From Caballeronia sp. dw_19 (GTDB lineage: Bacteria; Pseudomonadota; Gammaproteobacteria; Burkholderiales; Burkholderiaceae), in the NCBI RefSeq assembly GCF_018449515.1, contig NZ_JAAVUQ010000024.1, forward strand, positions 1 to 64,000: a DNA stretch of 64,000 bases, in the 5' to 3' direction. Positions 35,346-44,849 of the stretch are shown piece after piece. Numbering within the stretch: the stretch's first letter is position 1; each line of letters opens with the position of its first letter. The notes beneath the pieces are model-generated. The model was not told the DNA's origin. It was given only the letters and a program-made list of their open reading frames with translations, and did not search any database. The position numbers were made by a program, and so were the translations under genes.

Positions 35346-36515
35346 TCAGGAGTTGGTATCGAGCACTTCGGTCAGCCACTGATTCGTGACCTCGAAGCGG
35401 AAGATGGGGTTTTCGGCTGGGATTACGTCAGAGAAGCGGATGTTCCAATACACCTTTCCCTCCTCTATCTGCGAGGCCGTGTTGAGGTCCGGATCGGCAT
35501 AGACCTCAAAGTTGATAAGCGCACCCTGTCGCTTGAGGTCACGCATGAACCCGCGAACACTCTCAGTCACATCCTCAACGAAGGTTGCCGCAATACCGCG
35601 ATCGACCGCCCATTTGGTGCCCATGAGCACCGCATCCATGACCATGTCGAGCGTGCGCACGCGTGTGACGAAAGACCATTTCGGATCAGCCGACAAAGTG
35701 CGGTTGCCCCACAAGCGGTATCCGCCATCGCGAATGATGGTCGAGATGAACGCGTTATTGAGCAGGTTCGCGCGGCACGTTTCATCCCCGTCAAGAAACT
35801 CGATCGGACGCTTCGTGCCGGTGATGTCCACTATCTCTTTGTTCGACGGCGACGCCCAGAACCCGATAGCAGAGTCGGTCTGCGCAAAGAGTCCTGCCGC
35901 GAATGGCGAGGCCGGCACCGCCACGTCGGAATTCGCGGTTGTGTCGTACTGCAGCGCACCGGGATCGACCATATACAGGCGCTTGCTTCCGAAGTTGGCG
36001 GCATAGCTGACCACAGCCTCATCGTCCGTGTCCGGACCGTCAATGATTCCGATGCCACGAAGCTTGGCCGCAAGAGCATCCATTGCGGTCGCCACTGCCT
36101 GCGTGCCGGAAAAGCCAGGAGCGAGGATCAAGCGCGGTTGCACATTGAACTTCGACTTCGCGTCGAGCAGCGCCTGAAGACCCGTGCGCTGCCCACCAGC
36201 GCTCACGCCACCGATGATGGAGGATGTCAGCGCCGCCGGCTCAGCCACGGCCGACACTCCCACCCCGACGATCACAGCCTTGCTCTGCGCGTAAATGGCG
36301 CGCGCGGCCTTCGCAACCGCGCTACCTTCTCCAAACGCAGCCACCGCCTCACGGTAGCTCGTGAGCTGGACCGGGACATTGGGCGCTGCACGATCTGCGC
36401 CCGGCGTGTACGTGTTCGCCATGCCGATAATCGACGACGACGGCACGGCAATCGAACGAGGCCCGGAGTCGACAAGCGACACGGTCACGCCGTGAAAAAA
36501 CGATGTTGCAGCCAT
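35346..36515 (-). CDS. Tail sheath protein (P2 FI-like)
   Basis: 389 aa from the ATG at 36515 with AAAGG upstream. MAATSFFHGVTVSLVDSGPR at the start, ILAPGFSGTQAVATAMDALA in the middle, and WGNRTLSADPKWSFVTRVRT are sheath signatures. The C-terminal RFSDVIPAENPIFRFEVTN forms the extended arm. The contractile sheath defines a myovirus. Ten bp before the tube gene. Confidence 0.97.
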   Translation of the reverse strand: MAATSFFHGVTVSLVDSGPRSIAVPSSSIIGMANTYTPGADRAAPNVPVQLTSYREAVAAFGEGSAVAKAARAIYAQSKAVIVGVGVSAVAEPAALTSSIIGGVSAGGQRTGLQALLDAKSKFNVQPRLILAPGFSGTQAVATAMDALAAKLRGIGIIDGPDTDDEAVVSYAANFGSKRLYMVDPGALQYDTTANSDVAVPASPFAAGLFAQTDSAIGFWASPSNKEIVDITGTKRPIEFLDGDETCRANLLNNAFISTIIRDGGYRLWGNRTLSADPKWSFVTRVRTLDMVMDAVLMGTKWAVDRGIAATFVEDVTESVRGFMRDLKRQGALINFEVYADPDLNTASQIEEGKVYWNIRFSDVIPAENPIFRFEVTNQWLTEVLDTNS

Positions 36516-36627
36516 ATACCTTTCCCCTACAAAAAATGAAAGCCGCTCCAGACGTTGTCCGGGCGGCCAGCAAGGCTGTTTATATGGTCGAGCGAGCCAA
36601 TCAGCTCGACCAGAAAAGCGCGAAGGT

Positions 36628-36960
36628 CTATGCGACGATCTCGGCACCGGCGAACGCGTAGCGCGACAAACCGCCCTGGTAATAAGCGGGCGCGTTGTCG
36701 GTGCTTTCGTCGACCGGCTTTTCTTTCACCAGCTCCAATTCGGCAAACTCGAACGCGTCAACGCCCTTTCCGGGAAGGCCCTTAATGGTGATGGTCGAAA
36801 CGGCGATGTATTGCAGCTTGTCGTCCAACGCTTTCTTGTCGAAATAGCTCTGCACGCTCACGGTCGTTTGTGCTGCGGACTTGTTCAGTTGAACGCCGTC
36901 GATGACGTGGATTTCAGCCGGCACGCCGTTCGATGCGATCGTTACGATTTTCTTCAGCAT
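36628..36960 (-). CDS. Unknown phage protein between sheath and fibre-assembly genes
   Basis: 110 aa with GGAG before the ATG at 36960 (MLKKIVTIASNGVPAEIHVIDG). Mostly beta, acidic C-terminus (DESTDNAPAYYQGGLSRYAF). Not a gene of the P2 core order. Its position suggests a tail-fibre or receptor-related accessory protein. I do not recognise the family. Confidence 0.7.
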   Translation of the reverse strand: MLKKIVTIASNGVPAEIHVIDGVQLNKSAAQTTVSVQSYFDKKALDDKLQYIAVSTITIKGLPGKGVDAFEFAELELVKEKPVDESTDNAPAYYQGGLSRYAFAGAEIVA

Positions 36961-36986
36961 GGTTGTTGCTCCTGGTAAAGGACGGC

Positions 36987-37439
36987 TTACGCCTTGGGTT
37001 GAGTCGGCCACTCGATCGAGCGAGGAAAGCCGGGTTGATCGGAAATTTCGCGAAGTGCCTGGCGATATGGCGCCCATGCCTCGCTCAAAGCCGGCGGTAC
37101 GTCGCGGCCTTGCGTCCAGTCGGATTCGCGCAAGAGCTGGTCGCGCTCTGTTCGCGCTTGCTCGGCGATCGCTGCATCGTCGGGCGCAACGTAAGCCGCG
37201 ACCGGCCCGAATTCGCCCGACCGCAAGCGATAGAAAAGCGCGCGGCTATGGATTTCGGAGTCTTGCGCATCGGCCGTGAAGGGCATCGGTTGTGTTAGGC
37301 CCATTGGATGATTGGGAAACGTGACCGTGCATGAAATCATGGTCGATTCGGCATTAGCCCAACGTGGGCCGGTTACGTCGCCCACTTGAAACGCAGCATT
37401 GCCGGCTTGCGAATCATGGAGAACTGGAATCGTTGACAT
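36987..37439 (-). CDS. Tail fibre assembly / tail assembly chaperone (APC-like)
   Basis: 150 aa. The C-terminal RDQLLRESDWTQGRDVPPAL and WAPYRQALREISDQPGFPRS block is diagnostic of the phage tail assembly chaperone domain that follows fibre genes. It helps fold or attach the large fibre encoded immediately upstream (12 bp gap). Confidence 0.9.
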   Translation of the reverse strand: MSTIPVLHDSQAGNAAFQVGDVTGPRWANAESTMISCTVTFPNHPMGLTQPMPFTADAQDSEIHSRALFYRLRSGEFGPVAAYVAPDDAAIAEQARTERDQLLRESDWTQGRDVPPALSEAWAPYRQALREISDQPGFPRSIEWPTQPKA

Positions 37440-37451
37440 AGGTTCGTTTCC

Positions 37452-40400
37452 TTATGCAATGCGCACGTACAAAATATCTTTTCCGTTTGCGCCGAACGCG
37501 CCGCTCATAACGCGCCACGTGCCGCCCATACCCGGCAGGTTCACAAGCGTGTTGACGCCGGGGTTGCCGCCGGTATTCATGTACGTGTACGAGCCAACGC
37601 CGCCGTATTCCATGACAGAGCGTGGCGCTATCCAGTTGCCGAAGTTGTTGGTTGTAACCAGCGCGCCTTGATATTGATTGTCAACGTAGGCGTCGAGATT
37701 AGTTCCCCAATTGATGGAAATCGAGTTGCCCGTGTCGCTGGCAACGTAGCCATAGTTAGCCCCACCGTTGCGTCTCGGTGCCTGCTGGTTGATGTTGTTT
37801 TGTAAGCTGTTGACCGTGCCGTTGAGCCAATTGCTCAGATAGCCGCCCCACACACCGCCGTAAATGTTGCCATCCGCTGCCAACCGACCGCCACCATTTC
37901 CCGCCCACACCTCGCCGCTTGCCTGGACAACGTTGCGCGCATACAGATTCGCCATCCAGAAAGAGCCAGCATCGTCCGTATTGGCGATCACAGCGGTGTA
38001 GGCACTGTTGATCCACTCCATACCACCGCCGCCAGTCCGACCGCGCATGAATTGGAAGCTGCCATCGTTCGAGCGCAAGCCGAGTTCGCCAGCGGCCCCA
38101 TTGTTGATGAGTTGCAGGCGGCCCGTGATCGTCGGGGTAATCGTGTTCAGCTTCGAATTCGGGTCGAAGTTGCCCGTGTCCCAAGGAATCACCCCGGCCC
38201 AATTTGGCCGCGCACGAGGAAAGCTCACTACCCCGTCTTCGCCCACGGACGCGTTGACAGCGCTATTAGCAGCGTTGATGAACTCAATGGTTCGCGCTGC
38301 GCTGTTGGAGCGGATATAAGGCTCATACCCATTCGCATTGAGCATCAACTGACCGCTATATTGGTTTCCTTGTCCGCCATAAATCCGCACGTTGCCCGTG
38401 ACCAACCCGCCCGACAACGGTAGATAGCTTGCCGGGTTGAAGTTCCACGAACCCCAGACAGTGCCACCGGCGCCCCGCGTTATATCGGCGCCCCTAAATG
38501 ACCATGCGTTGCTCTGCCCGCCCAAGTGCATGACGATCGACGGATCGGACGTAGTTGTGCCGCCCTCATACGCGTCGATCGCGGCGAAGTGCCGACCACC
38601 CCAACGCGTCCAACGCATACCCATATATGCAGCCGTGGCGTTGGGCGCATCGATCTGCAATGCTGGCCCGCGACCCGCAGTGATGTTCCAGTTGGCGAAC
38701 GTGCCACCGATGTCTGCCAACGCGCGAAATACGCCGTAGTTGTCGGTCGCGTTCGCATTGGATTGGACCGGCTTCTGGAACGTCGTGGTGGCGCCGAACC
38801 GCACCGTTTCTATGCCGTTGTTCGTGATACCGAATACACCATCGGCAATGTGCCAAAGGCCGGTATCAGGGGTTCCGTCATTGTCGAATGTCAGGCTGGG
38901 ACGCAATTGCGTTCCCTCGGCCAATGCGAATTGACCGGCCATCGTGCCGCCGCCTTTGTCGATCGGATTCAGGTTTCCGGTGTGCCATGCAACCTTACCG
39001 TCGATCTTGAATTCCTTCGTCGTACCGAAATACTGGAACGAGCCGATTGTGGGCGAATACCATCCGGCGCTGTTTTGGTTCGCATAGAAGTAGCCATCAT
39101 TCTGTCCGAGCATGATGTGGCCTTCACCCCCAAACCGATTAATGGCAAAGTCCCCGCCCAACTGAAATCGACTCGAACCGTCGTCCGCAGTGTTGATCAA
39201 CCAGCGGCCCGCGCTGGTGATTTGTCCACGCTGCGAGCCTGACGTTTCGTCGCCGAAGATCAGCGAACCCAGGTTGTTCGAATAGACGCTGTATTTGCGT
39301 CCCGTCGATGCCGTCGAGTTATTGAGGATGACGCCAGCGGCGAAGCCCTGCGGCCCGGTCAGCATCAATCCGGCATTGCCATTCGCGAGGTTTGAAACGG
39401 TGATCGGACCGCCGAACGTGGTGCCTGCGCCATTCTGGTCGATGGTCACAGCACCGGTTGACAGGTTCCACGCGAACGGGCGATAGCTGTTAAACGTTCC
39501 GTACTGGTCGCCGCTGGCGGTCTGCATCAGGTAGACGTTGCTGCCGTCGTTGCGGATAAACATGCCATAGTTGCCCGCGACAGCGCGGAACTGGCCGCCC
39601 GCGTCCACTGCGGAACTTTGCACACTTCCTGAAAAGCGCCCATTGCCTGCTACATACAACAGGCTCGAACCGTCGTCGTTGACCGTCCCGATGAGAACGC
39701 GACCAGACGGCAAAATCCTCAGTTTCGGCGAATTGCCCGCCAGCAGATCGAGGAAGCCGGTCGCGCTCTCTGACCCAACCGAGGCGTTCCCTGCGGTGCG
39801 GAAATAGCCGTTGTTCGTGTCGGCAGTCATCCATGCCCTGACGGTTCCTGAATCGCCTGCAACCTGCGTGCCGTAGGTCCGTGCGTTGCCATTGACTTGC
39901 TGTGCGTTTGAGCCGTCGTCGTATGTGGTGCCGACCAGGACGCGGCCGCCATAAGGTGCCAGCGCGACAGGCTTTTTTGCGGTGTTCTGGCTGTTCATGG
40001 CTTCGATCGTGAGGCCGTCGAAATTGCCCGTCGAAAGCGATCCGGTTCGGTCGCCCTTGATCGTGATGCCGTACAGGACGGACGCGGCACCGTTGACTTG
40101 TAGCGACGTTGTATCGTCGTCGGCCGCACCATTGAGCACCAGGCGCGGAATGTATCTAAGCGACGCGGTACCGCCTACCAAGTCATATTCGCCGCCGGTG
40201 CGAGCCAAGAAAATGGCGTATTCGCCGCGCGTCAGCTCGATCGACGCGCGCGAGGCCATCGTCCAAATGAAATCGCCGGTGCCGACCAGGCCGACCGTCA
40301 GGCGGCCAGCGCCCTGGTTGTAAATGTAGAAAGCACTACCGGCTTTGAGCGAAACACTCGGCGGCAAGCGAAGCAAGCCACCGTCCGCGCCATACCATTG

Positions 40401-41003
40401 AATCGCCTTGCCAACGTGTTTTTTGGTCAAGTCGGTGTTGGTGTTGCTCATGAAGCTCGTGCCGAACTGAAACCCGAATTGACGTACGCCGGAAGGCGTA
40501 ACAGCCCTAACGGCGTCCTCACCGTCTTGTGATTCGTCGTCGGTGGCCAATTCAACGACGCCTTGCCGCTCAGTAGTTGCCGGCGGATTGGTGAACGTCG
40601 CGTCGCCAAAGTAGAGTTGTGCTGCGTCGATCGTGGTGAATTGCATGTCGGCGGCAAGCAGAAGCATTGCCGCGGGCGACTTCTCCATGATCGGCGTGGT
40701 CTGACTGTAGACCGCGAACAGAATGCCGTTCTCCAGATACAGACCGAAGCCATACAGTGAGTATTGATCGGCCGTGTCGTCCTTGAGCGTCACGTGAATG
40801 GTGTCCGCCGCGACGTTCTCGCCGGAAATGGTCGAGATCCGCTTGCGCTCACCGGGTAGTATGGTCAGCGTCTCGTCGGTGTCATCAAACGCACCCGTAC
40901 TCACGCCGATGGTGGTGACCTTGTGAGCAGCCGTGCCGGCATTGCCTAGGGCAACCAGCGCTGCCCGACCGGCCTTGGTGACATGAATGAGGGTTCCGGT
41001 CAT
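37452..41003 (-). CDS. Large tail fibre protein
   Basis: 1183 aa. The N-terminal domain (1-180: MTGTLIHVTKAGRAALVALG, DTIHVTLKDDTADQYSLYGF, TERQGVVELATDDESQDGED) is the phage tail-collar/fibre N-terminal domain that docks on the baseplate. The shaft carries repeats of the type RVLIGTxxDDGSxxLxVxGN (about 350-640). The C-terminus (TYMNTGGNPGVNTLVNLPGM) resembles receptor-binding tips. It sets host range. About 1.8 times the length of P2 gpH. Confidence 0.9.
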   Translation of the reverse strand: MTGTLIHVTKAGRAALVALGNAGTAAHKVTTIGVSTGAFDDTDETLTILPGERKRISTISGENVAADTIHVTLKDDTADQYSLYGFGLYLENGILFAVYSQTTPIMEKSPAAMLLLAADMQFTTIDAAQLYFGDATFTNPPATTERQGVVELATDDESQDGEDAVRAVTPSGVRQFGFQFGTSFMSNTNTDLTKKHVGKAIQWYGADGGLLRLPPSVSLKAGSAFYIYNQGAGRLTVGLVGTGDFIWTMASRASIELTRGEYAIFLARTGGEYDLVGGTASLRYIPRLVLNGAADDDTTSLQVNGAASVLYGITIKGDRTGSLSTGNFDGLTIEAMNSQNTAKKPVALAPYGGRVLVGTTYDDGSNAQQVNGNARTYGTQVAGDSGTVRAWMTADTNNGYFRTAGNASVGSESATGFLDLLAGNSPKLRILPSGRVLIGTVNDDGSSLLYVAGNGRFSGSVQSSAVDAGGQFRAVAGNYGMFIRNDGSNVYLMQTASGDQYGTFNSYRPFAWNLSTGAVTIDQNGAGTTFGGPITVSNLANGNAGLMLTGPQGFAAGVILNNSTASTGRKYSVYSNNLGSLIFGDETSGSQRGQITSAGRWLINTADDGSSRFQLGGDFAINRFGGEGHIMLGQNDGYFYANQNSAGWYSPTIGSFQYFGTTKEFKIDGKVAWHTGNLNPIDKGGGTMAGQFALAEGTQLRPSLTFDNDGTPDTGLWHIADGVFGITNNGIETVRFGATTTFQKPVQSNANATDNYGVFRALADIGGTFANWNITAGRGPALQIDAPNATAAYMGMRWTRWGGRHFAAIDAYEGGTTTSDPSIVMHLGGQSNAWSFRGADITRGAGGTVWGSWNFNPASYLPLSGGLVTGNVRIYGGQGNQYSGQLMLNANGYEPYIRSNSAARTIEFINAANSAVNASVGEDGVVSFPRARPNWAGVIPWDTGNFDPNSKLNTITPTITGRLQLINNGAAGELGLRSNDGSFQFMRGRTGGGGMEWINSAYTAVIANTDDAGSFWMANLYARNVVQASGEVWAGNGGGRLAADGNIYGGVWGGYLSNWLNGTVNSLQNNINQQAPRRNGGANYGYVASDTGNSISINWGTNLDAYVDNQYQGALVTTNNFGNWIAPRSVMEYGGVGSYTYMNTGGNPGVNTLVNLPGMGGTWRVMSGAFGANGKDILYVRIA

Positions 41004-41005
41004 AA

Positions 41006-41551
41006 CTAGGTATCCGTAAATGTGAGGCGGCGAAAGAGGGCCGGCCGCACGGCAGCCGCAATGGATTGCGCCCCCTGCATCGAAAAGCCCTGCGTAAATG
41101 TGTAGTGCGCGCTCGCGCGCTTGGTGCGATCGATCTCCGCGATGATGTCGGCCACGAACGCGGCGGTGGGTGGCTGGCCTTCCCGGCCGCTGACCGTCAT
41201 CACGATATCGAACGTGCCCGGCTTGCCTGGCGGGTCAATCTCAAACCACTCGCGCAGAGCAACGTTGCCGCCGAACGAGGCGACAACTTCACGCACGGCG
41301 GCCGCCGTACCTCGCTTGCGTGCAATGGGAATCGCAGCCTTTACGCGCGCACGCTTGACCTGCTCCGGCCAATACTCTTTCCATGTGTCAACACCGAGGT
41401 GCCACGCAAGCCACGGAAGCAGCGCGAGCGGTATCGCATCGGGGTTCATGAGGGTTGCCAGCGGAACCGGCACCTCATGCGTGCGCGCATTTGTTGCCGC
41501 GAGCGCACGTTCGAGCGACGTCGCGTTCGCGGGAAGCAAACTATTCGTCAT
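41006..41551 (-). CDS. Tail protein I (baseplate, P2 gpI-like)
   Basis: 181 aa from the ATG at 41551 (MTNSLLPANATSLERALAAT). ALLPWLAWHLGVDTWKEYWPE and RKRGTAAAVREVVASFG are signature blocks of gpI. Overlaps the end of gpJ by 11 bp. Part of the baseplate wedge. Confidence 0.95.
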   Translation of the reverse strand: MTNSLLPANATSLERALAATNARTHEVPVPLATLMNPDAIPLALLPWLAWHLGVDTWKEYWPEQVKRARVKAAIPIARKRGTAAAVREVVASFGGNVALREWFEIDPPGKPGTFDIVMTVSGREGQPPTAAFVADIIAEIDRTKRASAHYTFTQGFSMQGAQSIAAAVRPALFRRLTFTDT

Positions 41552-42425
41552 ACACGCCCCCATCGATCAGCTCGATATGCGTGCAATACGTCGCTTGCTG
41601 TTTGGTGACCGGGATCCCACCAAGCGGCGTTTCGAGGATCACCTTCTGCACGCCAGCGACACGTATCGCGGCATACAGTCCATCGTCCGTAACCTCCATG
41701 CCAAGCGCATGCATGTCGTCCGCGTATTGCTGCGCACGCTTATTCGCCTCTGAAAGTGCGACCACGCGATCGGGACCCGAGAAAAACCTGAGCGTGGCGC
41801 GAATGGCATAGCGCAGAATCTGCGCTCCCTGCACAGTCACTTTGTCGGTAAGCGGCCGCACGTCGTCGGAGCTCAGCGCCGTGGTAACGATCTTGATCAG
41901 ATCTTCATCAGCACTGCCGTCGTCAATGCGCGACAGGATCGTGACAACGATCTCGCACGGCGCGGGGCTCACCACCGAAGCCGAGAGCACGCGGCCATCG
42001 GCATTGCGCGACTTCGATACGTACGCGACCTCGGGACCTGCAACGGAATAGCCTTGAGGAGCCAACTGCGTGCGTGCCCGCAAATCATCGTCGCGCTCCT
42101 TCACGGCATCAATACCGTTGTCCGGATCGGCCGGGGAAATAGTCAGCCGCTGAACGTCAAAAAGAGCTGCGAGATGCTCCAGGTCTGCGCCCGTCGCAAA
42201 GGCGAGCATCACCGCGCGTGCAGCATCGTTCACCCGAGCACGGAAGCGCACCTCGCGGTACGCCGAGAGCTCCAGCAGTTTGACCACCGGGTCCGATTCG
42301 AGCGCTGCGCTCCAATCCCTATAGGTGCCCTTGAAGTCCGTGATCAGATCCTGATAGATGTCCTCGAAGTCCAGCGTATCGACCAGATCCGGCGGGTCGA
42401 TCGCGGTCAAATCAATGGTTGTCAC
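41541..42425 (-). CDS. Baseplate assembly protein J
   Basis: 294 aa gpJ/gp47-like wedge protein. DFEDIYQDLITDFKGTY, KLLELSAYREVRFRARVNDAARAV, ATGADLEHLAALFDVQRL and RTQLAPQGYSVAGPEVAYVS are conserved. Stop of gpW overlaps its ATG. Forms the outer baseplate with gpI and gpW. Confidence 0.95.
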   Translation of the reverse strand: MTTIDLTAIDPPDLVDTLDFEDIYQDLITDFKGTYRDWSAALESDPVVKLLELSAYREVRFRARVNDAARAVMLAFATGADLEHLAALFDVQRLTISPADPDNGIDAVKERDDDLRARTQLAPQGYSVAGPEVAYVSKSRNADGRVLSASVVSPAPCEIVVTILSRIDDGSADEDLIKIVTTALSSDDVRPLTDKVTVQGAQILRYAIRATLRFFSGPDRVVALSEANKRAQQYADDMHALGMEVTDDGLYAAIRVAGVQKVILETPLGGIPVTKQQATYCTHIELIDGGVYDE

Positions 42426-42766
42426 GTCGTCACCTCGAACACAATGTCATCACCCTCGTAGGTGCCTTGAATGCGAAATGTCACCGCCCCGGCTAGGATC
42501 GATTCGACCGATACACGAGACAGCTTGATACGCGGCTCCCACCTCCCGATGGCACGAGCGGCTTCCGCCTGCACGGTGGAAATCCATCCGCGCGTGACGG
42601 GCAAATCGACCATCTTCGGGATATCAGAGCCGTACTCTGGCCGCTGCCGACGCGTGCCCTTTCGCGTGGACAGGATGTCGCCGATGCTCTGGCGTAGATG
42701 GTCCAGGCCGGTTATCGGTGCGCCTGTCGTGCGGCTCATTCCAACCAACACCGTGCCGGCCGCCAT
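42422..42766 (-). CDS. Baseplate protein W (GPW/gp25 family)
   Basis: 114 aa: GLDHLRQSIGDILSTRKGTR, RPEYGSDIPKMVDLPV and EAARAIGRWEPRIKL are diagnostic of gp25-like baseplate lysozyme-fold proteins. Located between V and J as in P2. Confidence 0.95.
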   Translation of the reverse strand: MAAGTVLVGMSRTTGAPITGLDHLRQSIGDILSTRKGTRRQRPEYGSDIPKMVDLPVTRGWISTVQAEAARAIGRWEPRIKLSRVSVESILAGAVTFRIQGTYEGDDIVFEVTT

Positions 42767-42768
42767 GC

Positions 42769-42981
42769 TCAGGCTCCGGAACCGGTGCGTTCGAAGTCAC
42801 CGAGCTGGGTTAGGTGCTCGACACGTTCAGACGTCGAGACGGTGATCAGGCTGCCGACGACGGTTGCGGTGCTCCCATCAGCGAAGACAATCGTGCGCGA
42901 TTTGAACGCTTTGTCTCGGAACGTCACGGTTTGCTGCAACCCGGCCTTGGCAGGGGCAGCGGTCTTGATTTCTTGTGGCAT
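42769..42981 (-). CDS. Small unknown phage protein next to gpW
   Basis: 70 aa, MPQEIKTAAPAKAGLQQTVT, with a beta-rich core TIVFADGSTATVVGSLITVS. Only 2 bp before gpW, so co-translated. Proteins of this size between V and W occur in other Burkholderia prophages, role unknown. A terminator and a 13-mer palindrome lie just upstream. Confidence 0.7.
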   Translation of the reverse strand: MPQEIKTAAPAKAGLQQTVTFRDKAFKSRTIVFADGSTATVVGSLITVSTSERVEHLTQLGDFERTGSGA

Positions 42982-42995
42982 ATCGCCTTCCCAAT

Positions 42996-43022
42996 AAAAA
43001 AGGCCCCGACGAATGCGGGGCC
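42996..43022 (-). terminator. Intrinsic terminator inside the late operon
   Basis: GGCCCCG-CATTCGT-CGGGGCC followed by six T on the minus strand, a strong rho-independent terminator. It lies between gpV and the 70-aa gene, in the middle of the morphogenesis genes. Confidence 0.9.
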
Positions 43023-43034
43023 AAAGTCACTTTG
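43022..43034. repeat. Dispersed palindrome copy, exact CAAAGTCACTTTG
   Basis: A perfect 13-bp match to CAAAGTNACTTTG. It directly abuts the stem of the terminator at 42996-43022, in the gpV/70-aa gene gap. Confidence 0.75.
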
Positions 43035-43055
43035 CGATCGGCGTATCGACCGCGT

Positions 43056-43736
43056 CTATTTGATCGGCGGGCTTACCGGCTTGCCATCGCCTTCTTCCAT
43101 GTGGATGTGATCCGGGAGCGAGACACCTTCCGAGGTCACCTTGCCGGTAAAGCTCGCGTCGCCATCGATTTCCGAGGCAGGACCGCCGTTGCTGTTGCTG
43201 CCGGTCATGCCGCCCATGAATGCAAGCCGCTTCTCAGTGGTGCTGTTGCCGGTGAAAATCGAGTCAGGCGCATCCACCAGCAGCTTGGGTGTCGTCTGCG
43301 TGATGCCAGCCGCCGTCATCTCAAACTGCGTATTGCCGACGCGAAATAGGATTCGGCCGTTCGCTGGCACCGAAAACACGTACTCGCTGGCATCGTGGTC
43401 GTAGTGCTCATGTCCGCCATCTGGGTAGTCGGTGGCGGTCATGTTTTCGGTATTGCCATTCGCTCCGCCGTGCGTGTCCGTGTAGAAGCCGGCCAACACG
43501 AATCCCGACGCGAGCGTGCCGGACGGCGCAAACACGAGCGCTTGCTCACCGACCGATGGAGGGCACCACTTGCGCACCCTGCCCGCCGCAGCGGTACGCC
43601 ACGGCAGCAAGGCGCTCACCCATTCTCCGTTTCGCACACGGCATCGAGGCGGGTCGTATTGCACCAAGTCGACGACGCCGGCCTGCACGATGCTGGATAG
43701 AAGGCGATCGAATTCGCCGATGTCGTAATCGCTCAT
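43056..43736 (-). CDS. Baseplate spike protein V
   Basis: 226 aa. An N-terminal OB-fold (RLLSSIVQAGVVDLVQYDPP, WCPPSVGEQALVFAPSG) is followed by a beta-helix spike. The tip carries the His-x-His iron-binding motif (LPDHIHMEEGDG), as in P2 gpV. It punctures the outer membrane. The upstream gene overlaps its start by 4 bp. Confidence 0.95.
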   Translation of the reverse strand: MSDYDIGEFDRLLSSIVQAGVVDLVQYDPPRCRVRNGEWVSALLPWRTAAAGRVRKWCPPSVGEQALVFAPSGTLASGFVLAGFYTDTHGGANGNTENMTATDYPDGGHEHYDHDASEYVFSVPANGRILFRVGNTQFEMTAAGITQTTPKLLVDAPDSIFTGNSTTEKRLAFMGGMTGSNSNGGPASEIDGDASFTGKVTSEGVSLPDHIHMEEGDGKPVSPPIK

Positions 43737-44326
43737 CTGGATGCTCCAAAGCCATCTGGCGGGTCAGAAGCCGGATCCCAATAGTCCGATTCGTGACCGG
43801 GGCCGGTATCCGGCACGATGCCCCAAACGAGCGTTCCACCCGGCGGCAAAGGTGGCACTGCGTCACCCAGGTCAAACTCATGCGTCCACTCGACGAGCCA
43901 CACTAGATAGGTATCAAGGTGCGGCTTGAACGGGTCTTCCGCGACCATCACCAGCTTGGCCGGCGTCACCGGCAACTGCCACGTTTGAAAATGGATGGCC
44001 TTGGCAACACGCGCGGCCAACTCGCGCACGGCAAGTTCTGCAGCGGCAATAAGCGGATCCACGATCACTCGAGCCTGAAAGCGGCCGATCAACGGGGTGC
44101 GCCCGGTACCGGGCGCATGCCCCGGCTCCATCTCGGACATTTCGATCACGATACACGGTGTTGCGATCTTTCGACCGATACGGGGGTACGTCTCGACTGA
44201 CACCATGTCAGGAAATTTCGTGCGCAGCCCGGCCTCGATGGCCGCATGCAACGTACCGAGGTTTTCGAGTCCAATCGACGCTGCGAATTCTTCCAGCACC
44301 CATGGCGCATCAAGGTTATTTTGCAC
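43733..44326 (-). CDS. Phage protein at the head-tail junction, unknown
   Basis: 197 aa from a GTG (MQNNLDAPWVLEEFAASIGL). Contains MVSVETYPRIGRKIATPCIVIEMSEMEP and VRELAARVAKAIHFQTW, consistent with tail-terminator-like proteins (lambda gpU/gpR fold) but not firmly recognised. The C-terminus is Pro/Gly/Asp-rich. Overlaps gpZ (11 bp) and gpV (4 bp). Confidence 0.75.
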   Translation of the reverse strand: MQNNLDAPWVLEEFAASIGLENLGTLHAAIEAGLRTKFPDMVSVETYPRIGRKIATPCIVIEMSEMEPGHAPGTGRTPLIGRFQARVIVDPLIAAAELAVRELAARVAKAIHFQTWQLPVTPAKLVMVAEDPFKPHLDTYLVWLVEWTHEFDLGDAVPPLPPGGTLVWGIVPDTGPGHESDYWDPASDPPDGFGASR

Positions 44327-44846
44327 GGCCTATCGCCTTTTGAATTTCGTAGTTCACTTCCTGTTTCAGGATCACCAGCAGCCGCGCTTCGCAAAGCTTC
44401 GCCGCGCGGCGAAAGGCCGGATCGCCGGAATCAGACCAGTCGACGGTGACCTTTTCGAACGGGCTGTGAGCTTTGCCCGTGCGCCGGTAGAGCGGTCCCT
44501 CCGGATTGCGTTTCGACTGGCGCCACGCCCCTTCAAACGTGAGACGACCAGCGCGCATGCCCTTGCTGGTTTTGCTGACGGTGCCGATGCGGTGAGCTTC
44601 TACGGGATTCAAACCGAGCCAGACTTTTCCGGTGTCTGCCGAGCGCAGAAAAAAATACAAACGGTTCTTGATGACCTTCTGCGGGATTCTGGTGGCACGC
44701 GACACTTCCTTGGCCGTTTGGCTCTTGATCCATGCTGCGGTCTTGCGAAGGGTGCGCCGCCATGCTGCTTGCATGACGGCGGCTGGAAGACCTTGCAAGG
44801 TCGCAGTCACTTGACCAACATCGATCTCGACCTTGAGTCTGTCCAT
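44316..44846 (-). CDS. Minor tail protein Z family
   Basis: 176 aa. RRTLRKTAAWIKSQTAKEVS, RIPQKVIKNRLYFF and the basic GRLTFEGAWRQSKRNP region match the lambda gpZ (prophage minor tail Z) family, needed for head-tail connection. It lies between the FII-like joining gene and the baseplate genes. Confidence 0.88.
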   Translation of the reverse strand: MDRLKVEIDVGQVTATLQGLPAAVMQAAWRRTLRKTAAWIKSQTAKEVSRATRIPQKVIKNRLYFFLRSADTGKVWLGLNPVEAHRIGTVSKTSKGMRAGRLTFEGAWRQSKRNPEGPLYRRTGKAHSPFEKVTVDWSDSGDPAFRRAAKLCEARLLVILKQEVNYEIQKAIGRAK

Positions 44847-44849
44847 CTC

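Noticed and set aside
35238..36539. 433-aa plus-strand frame opposite the tail sheath gene
   Set aside because: Antisense of the sheath gene caused by GC-rich third positions; no protein-like features.
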